Part shown: one piece after another, positions 6,033 through 11,003 of the stretch
Layout: each line of letters opens with the position of its first letter
Numbering within the stretch: the stretch's first letter is position 1
NCBI GenBank assembly: GCA_937898625.1
Contig: CALEJF010000031.1
Span: 1-11,003, forward strand
Direction of reading: 5' to 3'
From: an uncultured Clostridia bacterium
GTDB taxonomy: Bacteria > Bacillota > Clostridia > Oscillospirales > Acutalibacteraceae
Length of the DNA: 11,003 nucleotides
Program-made: the position numbers and the translations under genes
Notes under the pieces: model-generated
The model's input: only the letters and a program-made list of their open reading frames with translations
The model's database searches: none
Told to the model about the DNA's origin: nothing

Positions 6033-6136
6033 TCTTTTTGAGCAGATTTTTTGCAAGACAATGTGGGTAAAGCGAAGCTGTATGTTGATACCGCGAGCTG
6101 CAAGCCACGCAGTATTGCGGAAAATATGCCAAAAAG
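6033..6136. repeat. Inverted-repeat element, copy 4 (after tuf)
   Basis: A 104-base inverted repeat related to the copies at 551-839. The outer arms CTTTTTG (6033-6039) and CAAAAAG (6130-6136) are followed inward by ATTTTTTGCA pairing with a TGCGGAAAAT segment, GTGG (6063-6066) with CCAC (6105-6108), AGC (6071-6073) with GCT (6097-6099), then GA/GA, GC/GC and GTAT/ATAC with a GTTG loop. The core order GCGAAGCTGTAT...ATACCGCGAGC matches copy 2. It lies between the tuf terminator and the DUF896 promoter. Confidence 0.7.
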
Positions 6137-6163
6137 AAAAACTCCCCCACTTGCGTAGGGGAG
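6131..6163 (-). terminator. tuf / str operon intrinsic terminator
   Basis: On the minus strand a 9-bp stem (6155-6163 CTCCCCTAC with 6142-6150 GTGGGGGAG, one U-G pair) closes a GCAA tetraloop and is followed by TTTTTCTTTTT (6131-6141). It begins 20 bases after the tuf stop codon and is the clear end of the str operon. Its T-run overlaps the edge of repeat copy 4. Confidence 0.92.
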
Positions 6164-6182
6164 AAAGATTTATTGAATAGAA

Positions 6183-7379
6183 TTATTCGTTAATCTTAGT
6201 AACAACACCTGAACCAACTGTTCTACCGCCTTCACGGATAGCGAAACGAAGACCTTCTTCGATAGCGATAGGAGTGATGAGTTCAACGTCCATAACAACG
6301 TTATCACCAGGCATACACATTTCTGTACCTGCTGGAAGAGAAATTGTACCTGTAACGTCTGTTGTTCTGAAATAGAACTGAGGTCTGTAGTTGTTGAAGA
6401 AAGGAGTATGACGGCCGCCTTCATCCTTTGTCAAAACGTAAACCTGACCTGAGAATTTTGTGTGTGGGTTGATTGTGCCTGGCTTTGCAAGAACCTGTCC
6501 ACGCTCGATTTCACTTCTCTGAATACCACGGAGAAGAGCACCGATGTTGTCGCCTGCCTCAGCATAGTCGAGGAGCTTTCTGAACATTTCGATACCAGTA
6601 ACAACTGTCTTTCTTCTTTCGTCTGTAAGACCAACGATTTCAACTTCTTCAGAAGTTCTGAGCTGACCTCTTTCAACTCTACCTGTAGCAACTGTACCAC
6701 GACCTGTGATTGTGAAAACGTCTTCAACAGGCATAAGGAATGGCTGGTCTGCTTTACGGTCAGGAGTTGGGATGTAGCTGTCAACTGCTGCCATGAGTTC
6801 CCAAATTGGAGCACATGCCGGGTCATCAGCTGATGTTGCTTCAAGAGCTTTAAGAGCTGAGCCCTTGATGATTGGTGTATCATCGCCTGGGAATTCGTAC
6901 TCATCAAGAGTTTCACGGATTTCCATTTCAACGAGTTCAAGAAGTTCTTCGTCGTCAACCTGGTCAACTTTGTTCATGAAAACGATGATGTAAGGAACGC
7001 CAACCTGACGAGCAAGAAGAAGGTGTTCTTTTGTCTGAGCCATAGGACCATCTGTTGAAGCGATAACAAGGATAGCACCGTCCATCTGAGCAGCACCTGT
7101 AATCATGTTCTTGATATAGTCAGCGTGGCCTGGGCAGTCAACGTGAGCATAGTGACGAGATTCTGTCTCATACTCAACGTGAGCTGTGTTGATTGTAATA
7201 CCTCTTTCTCTTTCTTCAGGAGCCTTGTCGATGTTTGCATAGTCAACGAAGTCAGCCTGACCTTTAGAAGCGAGTGTCTTTGTGATAGCAGCTGTTAATG
7301 TTGTCTTACCATGGTCAACGTGACCGATAGTACCAATATTAACGTGTGGTTTAGTTCTTTCAAATTTTGCCTTTGCCAT
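6183..7379 (-). CDS. tuf: Elongation factor Tu
   Basis: The GTPase that brings aminoacyl-tRNA to the ribosomal A site. The 398 residues match normal length. The GTP-binding motifs are intact: GHVDHGKT at 19-26, RGITI at 59-63 in switch I, DCPGH at 81-85, NKVD at 136-139 and SAL at 174-176. Domains 2 and 3 follow from about 210, with the usual GRGTVATGRVERG and a C-terminus of GRTVGSGVVTKI. The kirromycin-contact glutamine (in LLLARQVGVPY) is the common residue. GGAGG eight bases before the ATG is a strong ribosome site. It is the last gene of the str operon, 101 bases after fusA, with a candidate promoter of its own in that gap. Confidence 0.98.
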   Translation of the reverse strand: MAKAKFERTKPHVNIGTIGHVDHGKTTLTAAITKTLASKGQADFVDYANIDKAPEERERGITINTAHVEYETESRHYAHVDCPGHADYIKNMITGAAQMDGAILVIASTDGPMAQTKEHLLLARQVGVPYIIVFMNKVDQVDDEELLELVEMEIRETLDEYEFPGDDTPIIKGSALKALEATSADDPACAPIWELMAAVDSYIPTPDRKADQPFLMPVEDVFTITGRGTVATGRVERGQLRTSEEVEIVGLTDERRKTVVTGIEMFRKLLDYAEAGDNIGALLRGIQRSEIERGQVLAKPGTINPHTKFSGQVYVLTKDEGGRHTPFFNNYRPQFYFRTTDVTGTISLPAGTEMCMPGDNVVMDVELITPIAIEEGLRFAIREGGRTVGSGVVTKINE

Positions 7380-7433
7380 TGGAATTTCCTCCCTTTATTT
7401 TTGAAAATAATTTACAAAATATTTGCGATACTT

Positions 7434-7464
7434 ATTGTATCAATAAACTTGAAAAAATTCAAGT
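7434..7464 (-). promoter_or_regulatory. Candidate tuf promoter and overlapping small hairpin in the fusA-tuf gap
   Basis: On the minus strand TTGAAT (7457-7462) and TACAAT (7434-7439) are 17 bases apart, which would give tuf extra transcription beyond the operon promoter. The same bases form a 7-bp A+T-rich hairpin (ACTTGAA/TTCAAGT, 7447-7464) that lacks a following T-run. The promoter reading is preferred. Confidence 0.5.
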
Positions 7465-7480
7465 CTTTTACAAGAAAATA

Positions 7481-9559
7481 TTAGTCTCTCTTGCTTCTTT
7501 CAGAAATGATTGATTCTGAAATTGATTTTGGAACCTCTTTGTAACCGTCTGGTTCCATTACATACTGACCACGACCCTGTGTCTTTGAACGAAGGTCAGT
7601 TGCGTAACCAAACATCTCTGAAAGAGGAACTCTTGCGTTAATCTGCTTAACGCCTGAACGGTCCTCAAAGCCCTGAATCTCACCACGGCGAGAGTTAAGG
7701 TCACCGATAACATCACCCATATAATCTTCTGGAGTGATAACAACAACCTTCATAATTGGCTCAAGGATAACAGGATTTGCCTTCTTAGCAGCATCTTTGA
7801 ATGCCATAGAACCGGCAATCTTAAACGCCATTTCAGAAGAGTCGACTTCGTGGTAAGAACCATCGTAAAGAGTAACCTTTACATCAACCATGCTGTAACC
7901 TGCGAGTACACCTGACTGCATAGCACCCTGGATACCGTCGTCAACAGCTTTGTGGTATTCCTTAGGAATAGCACCACCAACGATGTTGTTTACAAACTCG
8001 TAACCGCCATCCGGATTTGGTTCAATATTAATCTTAACGTGACCATACTGACCTTTACCACCTGACTGACGAGCATACTTTGTGTCAGAAGATGAAGCTG
8101 AACGGATTGTTTCTCTGTAAGCAACCTGTGGTTTACCTACATTAGCTTCAACTTTGAATTCACGAAGAAGTCTGTCAACGATGATTTCAAGATGAAGCTC
8201 ACCCATACCAGCGATAATTGTTTGACCTGTTTCTTCATCTGTATAGCTACGGAATGTTGGGTCTTCTGCAACGAGTTTTGAAAGTGCAATACCCATTTTT
8301 TCCTGACCAGCTTTAGTCTTTGGCTCAATTGCAACACTGATAACCGGTTCTGGGAAGTTCATTGATTCAAGGATAATTGGGTGTTTCTCATCACAGAGAG
8401 TATCACCTGTTGTTGTGTTCTTAAGACCAACAACGGCAGCGATGTCACCTGCATAAACTGTTTCAAGGTCTTCACGGTGGTTAGCGTGCATCTGCAAGAT
8501 ACGTCCCATTCTTTCTTTGTTATCCTTAACTGTGTTATAAACAGATGTACCAGCATTAACTGTACCTGAATATACACGGAAGAAACAAAGTGTACCAACG
8601 AATGGGTCGTTAGCAATCTTGAATGCGAGAGCAGCAAATGGCTCATCGTCTGAAGAGTGTCTAACTTCTTCCTCTTCTGTATCAGGATTAATACCCTTGA
8701 TAGCTTCAATGTCTGTTGGAGCAGGCATAAAGTCTACGATAGCGTCGAGAAGTGGCTGAACACCCTTGTTACGGTAAGAAGTACCACAACAGATTGGAAC
8801 GATTTCGTTAGTAAGTGTAGCCTTACGGATAACTGACTTGATTTCGTCAACTGTGAGTTCTTCACCGTCAAAATATTTCATCATAAGCTCCTCATCGAGT
8901 TCAGCAACTGCTTCGATAAGGTTGTTACGATATTCTGCAGCTTTATCAGCCATATCAGCAGGAATTTCTTCAATACGAACATCTTTACCCATATCATCAT
9001 AATAAACGATAGCATTATTATTGATAAGGTCGATAATTCCCTTGAATGAGCTTTCCTCACCGATTGGGAGCTGAATTGGCACTGCGTTACAGTTAAATCT
9101 TTCTTTAACCATGTCAAGAACACGGTAGAAGTTAGCACCTAAAATATCCATTTTGTTAACATAAATCATTCTAGGAACTTTATATTCGTCAGCCTGACGC
9201 CATACTGTTTCAGACTGAGGCTCAACACCACCCTTTGCGCAAAGAACAGTTACAGAACCGTCAAGTACGCGGAGTGAACGCTGAACTTCAACAGTGAAGT
9301 CAACGTGTCCGGGAGTGTCGATGATATTGATACGATGGTCTTTCCAGAAACATGTTGTAGCAGCAGATGTGATTGTGATACCACGTTCCTGCTCCTGAGC
9401 CATCCAGTCCATTGTAGCTGAACCGTCATGAGTCTCACCGATTTTATGGTTAACACCTGTATAGAAAAGAATTCTTTCTGTAGTAGTTGTTTTACCAGCA
9501 TCGATATGAGCCATGATACCAATATTTCTTGTTTGTTCAAGAGATACTTTTCTTGGCAT
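7481..9559 (-). CDS. fusA: Elongation factor G
   Basis: The GTPase that drives translocation and, with ribosome recycling factor, ribosome disassembly. The 692 residues are full length. GTP-binding motifs: AHIDAGKTT at 17-25, ERGITI at 58-63, DTPGHVDF at 81-88 and NKMD at 135-138. The later domains show the expected GMGELHLEI (domain III end), the domain IV stretch around YARQSGGKGQYGHVKI, and domain V with EPIMKVVVITPEDYMGDVIGDLNSRRG. These mark the canonical factor rather than a Tet(M)-type protection protein. AGGAGG five bases before the ATG is a strong ribosome site. rpsG ends 27 bases upstream, consistent with one transcript and linked expression. Confidence 0.98.
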   Translation of the reverse strand: MPRKVSLEQTRNIGIMAHIDAGKTTTTERILFYTGVNHKIGETHDGSATMDWMAQEQERGITITSAATTCFWKDHRINIIDTPGHVDFTVEVQRSLRVLDGSVTVLCAKGGVEPQSETVWRQADEYKVPRMIYVNKMDILGANFYRVLDMVKERFNCNAVPIQLPIGEESSFKGIIDLINNNAIVYYDDMGKDVRIEEIPADMADKAAEYRNNLIEAVAELDEELMMKYFDGEELTVDEIKSVIRKATLTNEIVPICCGTSYRNKGVQPLLDAIVDFMPAPTDIEAIKGINPDTEEEEVRHSSDDEPFAALAFKIANDPFVGTLCFFRVYSGTVNAGTSVYNTVKDNKERMGRILQMHANHREDLETVYAGDIAAVVGLKNTTTGDTLCDEKHPIILESMNFPEPVISVAIEPKTKAGQEKMGIALSKLVAEDPTFRSYTDEETGQTIIAGMGELHLEIIVDRLLREFKVEANVGKPQVAYRETIRSASSSDTKYARQSGGKGQYGHVKINIEPNPDGGYEFVNNIVGGAIPKEYHKAVDDGIQGAMQSGVLAGYSMVDVKVTLYDGSYHEVDSSEMAFKIAGSMAFKDAAKKANPVILEPIMKVVVITPEDYMGDVIGDLNSRRGEIQGFEDRSGVKQINARVPLSEMFGYATDLRSKTQGRGQYVMEPDGYKEVPKSISESIISERSKRD

Positions 9560-9586
9560 AATGTCCTCCTAAATGTCTCTAAAAAA

Positions 9587-10057
9587 TTACCATCTGAAAT
9601 GTGCGAAAGCTTTGTTTGCTTCTGCCATTCTGTGCATTTCTTCCTTCTTCTTGAATGCACCGCCCTGTGAGTTGATAGCATCAAGAATTTCGTTTGCAAG
9701 TCTTTCTTTCATTGTTCTCTCTGAACGCTGACGAGCGTAAAGAGTAATCCAACGAAGACCGAGTGTCTGGCGTCTTTCTGGACGAACATCCATTGGAACC
9801 TGGTATGTTGCACCACCGATACGACGAGCTTTACACTCGAGAACTGGCATTACGTTTTCCATAGCGGCATTGAAAACTTCTAAAGCTTCCTTGCCTGTTT
9901 TTTCAGCGATGATGTCGAATGCACCGTAAACGATTTTCTGAGCAACGCCCTTCTTACCGTCTAACATAACGCTGTTGATAAGTCTTGTTACAAGCTTTGA
10001 ATTGTAAAGCGGATCTGGCAAAACATCACGTTTTGCAATCTGGCCTCTTCTTGGCAC
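9587..10057 (-). CDS. rpsG: Ribosomal protein S7 (GTG start)
   Basis: A primary 30S assembly protein that binds the 3' major domain of 16S rRNA near the decoding and exit sites. The 156 residues equal the usual bacterial length when started at the GTG at 10057: the product then begins M-PRRGQIAKRDVLPDP, the normal S7 N-terminus. GGAGG lies eight bases before that GTG. The open frame continues 36 codons further upstream, but those residues do not resemble S7 and lack a ribosome site. The conserved RRIGGATYQVPMDVRPERR region is intact, and the C-terminus ends in NKAFAHFRW. It lies between rpsL (163-base gap with a long hairpin) and fusA, the standard str operon order. Confidence 0.97.
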   Translation of the reverse strand: MPRRGQIAKRDVLPDPLYNSKLVTRLINSVMLDGKKGVAQKIVYGAFDIIAEKTGKEALEVFNAAMENVMPVLECKARRIGGATYQVPMDVRPERRQTLGLRWITLYARQRSERTMKERLANEILDAINSQGGAFKKKEEMHRMAEANKAFAHFRW

Positions 10058-10118
10058 TGCGCTTCCCTCCTTCATATTAATGATATCATAGGTACTCGAG
10101 TGACAAAACCCCGTGGCA

Positions 10119-10161
10119 CCAACGAAAAGGCATATATAATTTATATATACACTCTCGTTGG
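10119..10161 (-). promoter_or_regulatory. Long hairpin in the rpsL-rpsG intergenic region
   Basis: In minus-strand RNA, CCAACGAGAG (10152-10161) pairs with TTTTCGTTGG over ten bases including two G-U pairs. After one mismatch the stem continues as GTATATATAA against TTATATATGC around a minimal loop, about 20 pairs in all. The G-U pairs become A-C mismatches on the other strand, so it fits minus-strand RNA. In E. coli S7 represses its own mRNA through the rpsL-rpsG gap; a similar role here is an inference from position only. Confidence 0.55.
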
Positions 10162-10220
10162 ACAAATATTCATTATGAATACTGCCTTACAAGAAGATTC
10201 TGTCTTTTAACATTAACCTA

Positions 10221-10643
10221 TTATTTTTTTGCTGCCTTAGGACGCTTTGCACCGTACTTTGAGCGGCTCTGCATTCTTCCGTTAACACCCTGAGTATCGA
10301 GTGTACCACGGATAATGTGATAACGCACACCGGGAAGGTCCTTAACACGGCCGCCTCTGATAAGAACAACAGAGTGTTCCTGAAGATTGTGACCTACGCC
10401 TGGAATGTAAGCTGAAACTTCAATTCCGTTTGTAAGACGAACTCTGGCAAGTTTTCTAAGAGCTGAGTTAGGTTTCTTAGGTGTATCTGTCTTAACAACA
10501 GTACAAACACCTCTCTTTTGTGGAGAATTGTTATTTGTCATAACATTCTTCTTAGAGTTGAGACCCTTACCGAGTGCTGGAGCCTTAGACTTCTTAACGA
10601 GAGTTTCTCTTCCGTTACGAACGAGCTGGTTAAAGGTTGGCAT
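10221..10643 (-). CDS. rpsL: Ribosomal protein S12
   Basis: A 30S protein at the decoding centre that affects accuracy and streptomycin response. The 140 residues are longer than E. coli S12 because of an insertion around residues 25-39 (GKGLNSKKNVMTNNN) before PQKRGVCT, a form known from Clostridia and Lactobacillales. The signature TPKKPNSALRK (54-64) and GGRVKDLPGVRYH (97-109) are unaltered: both lysines at 56-57 and K101, the usual streptomycin-resistance positions, are wild type, and D102 sits at the site that is methylthiolated in E. coli. The ATG at 10643 is preceded by GGGGGTGA, a ribosome site with one departure from ideal. It is the first gene of the str operon, with a promoter at 10714-10743. 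Confidence 0.98.
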   Translation of the reverse strand: MPTFNQLVRNGRETLVKKSKAPALGKGLNSKKNVMTNNNSPQKRGVCTVVKTDTPKKPNSALRKLARVRLTNGIEVSAYIPGVGHNLQEHSVVLIRGGRVKDLPGVRYHIIRGTLDTQGVNGRMQSRSKYGAKRPKAAKK

Positions 10644-10688
10644 TTCTTGGATTCACCCCCATACATATTTATTTGCATAACAAGTCGA

Positions 10689-10702
10689 CGGACCCAAGTC
10701 CG
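10689..10702 (-). promoter_or_regulatory. Small hairpin in the rpsL leader
   Basis: In the leader RNA, CGGAC and GTCCG form a 5-bp stem around TTGG. It lies just after the predicted transcription start (about 10707) and about 45 bases before the rpsL ATG, so it may protect the 5' end. No T-run follows, so it is not a terminator. Confidence 0.4.
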
Positions 10703-10713
10703 CATGCTCGAAT

Positions 10714-10743
10714 AGTTTATCACAAATAAACAATATTTGTCAA
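10714..10743 (-). promoter_or_regulatory. str operon promoter (before rpsL)
   Basis: On the minus strand a perfect TTGACA (10738-10743) is followed after 18 bases by TAAACT (10714-10719), with TG one base before the -10, the extended -10 form. The surrounding sequence is very A+T-rich, including an A/T-rich stretch upstream of the -35 that could act as an UP element. The start is predicted near 10707, about 65 bases before the rpsL ATG. Confidence 0.75.
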
Positions 10744-10779
10744 TATATTTTTTGCAAAATAACGAAAATATTCTATGAA

Positions 10780-10807
10780 ATGCAAAGTGCAAAACGCAAA
10801 ATGCAGA
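10780..10807. repeat. Four degenerate 7-base tandem units
   Basis: The plus strand reads ATGCAAA, GTGCAAA, ACGCAAA, ATGCAGA in exact 7-base register, followed by ATGACGG. It lies about 40 bases upstream of the -35 of the str promoter. Similar T/C-G-C-A-A-A strings are, from memory, scattered in Clostridia genomes, so a simple dispersed repeat is the first explanation. Confidence 0.6.
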
Positions 10808-10870
10808 ATGACGGAACTGCAACATGATTTTATAGTTTTAGCAAATTTGAATTTGTCGGGTTCTTTTATC

Positions 10871-11003
10871 CCCCCTTCCGTCACCTTGCGGTGACACCTT
10901 CCCCTCGTAGGGGGAAGGCTACATTGGGCTCCACCCTTGAGGGGTGCGGGTGTCCGGTGGACACCTCTGCGAAGCAGAAGCACTGTCTGAGCCGGTAGGC
11001 AAG
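10871..11003. repeat. Multi-hairpin dispersed repeat, running to or past the window end
   Basis: Five hairpins follow each other on the plus strand: GTCACC/GGTGAC (10880-10895), CCTTCCCC/GGGGAAGG (10897-10918), CACCC/GGGTG (10932-10946), GGTGTCC/GGACACC (10949-10965) and TCTGC/GCAGA (10966-10978). G+C content is visibly higher than in the surroundings. The CCTTCCGTCACC...GGTGACACCTTCCCC pattern is a form I recognise as a dispersed element of gut Clostridia. An open frame across it is not credible as a gene. The right boundary is not visible. Confidence 0.65.

Noticed and set aside
6462..6833. Long open frames on the plus strand and other frames inside tuf, fusA and the topoisomerase genes
   Set aside because: They are opposite or out of frame to clearly real, conserved genes and encode no recognisable protein.
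7427..7441. GATAC/GTATC inverted repeat in the fusA-tuf gap as an operator
   Set aside because: Only five base pairs with a five-base centre in A+T-rich DNA, overlapping a candidate -10; too weak to call.
10058..10165. An upstream ATG start for rpsG adding 36 residues
   Set aside because: The added residues are unlike S7, would be encoded across the intergenic hairpin, and the GTG at 10057 has a strong ribosome site and gives the standard 156-residue protein.
10700..10760. DnaA boxes / replication origin in the A+T-rich region before rpsL
   Set aside because: TTATCACAA-like strings are present but no clustered match to TTATCCACA, and the gene context is the str operon.
10720..10983. An 87-codon open frame on the minus strand upstream of rpsL
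   Set aside because: It crosses the multi-hairpin repeat, the heptads and the str promoter; its composition reflects the repeats.

Overview
The window reads as an A+T-rich chromosomal segment from an uncultured-type Clostridia lineage, most likely Oscillospirales/Ruminococcus-like. This rests on the Firmicutes-type S12 with a Clostridia/Lactobacillales insertion, a DUF896 (YnzC-like) protein, GGAGG-type ribosome sites, and palindromic repeats of kinds I associate with gut Clostridia. Every gene I can support is on the minus strand, so transcription runs from high to low coordinates.

In transcription order: (1) 10644-11003 holds no gene. It carries a multi-hairpin dispersed repeat, four 7-base tandem units and the promoter and leader of the str operon. 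(2) 10643-6183 is the classical str operon rpsL-rpsG-fusA-tuf (S12, S7, EF-G, EF-Tu). rpsG starts at a GTG. A long hairpin sits between rpsL and rpsG, a candidate promoter lies before tuf, and a GNRA-loop terminator follows tuf. (3) 5944-5732 is a 70-residue DUF896 gene with its own strong promoter. Its apparent terminator hairpin overlaps the promoter of the next operon. (4) 5569-836 is a type IIA topoisomerase operon. A ParE/GyrB-like subunit and a ParC/GyrA-like subunit flank a small GIY-YIG nuclease-like gene, whose end carries the ribosome site of the A subunit. Both topoisomerase subunits have unusual residues at normally invariant or drug-contacting positions. (5) 347-835 is a gene-free stretch filled with inverted-repeat elements and a plus-strand terminator-like hairpin. 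(6) secG follows with its own promoter, then a tRNA-Lys(TTT) cut by the window edge.

The genes serve housekeeping roles: ribosome assembly and elongation, DNA topology, and protein export. The most interesting material is between the genes. A family of about 105-base inverted-repeat elements occurs three times in tandem between the topoisomerase operon and secG, and once after tuf. Their arms differ in sequence but keep pairing by compensatory changes around a constant tandem G-A/A-G core. A separate 30-base palindromic repeat is present in two identical copies, one just upstream of the ParE-like gene's ribosome site and one between its stop codon and the ribosome site of the GIY-YIG gene.
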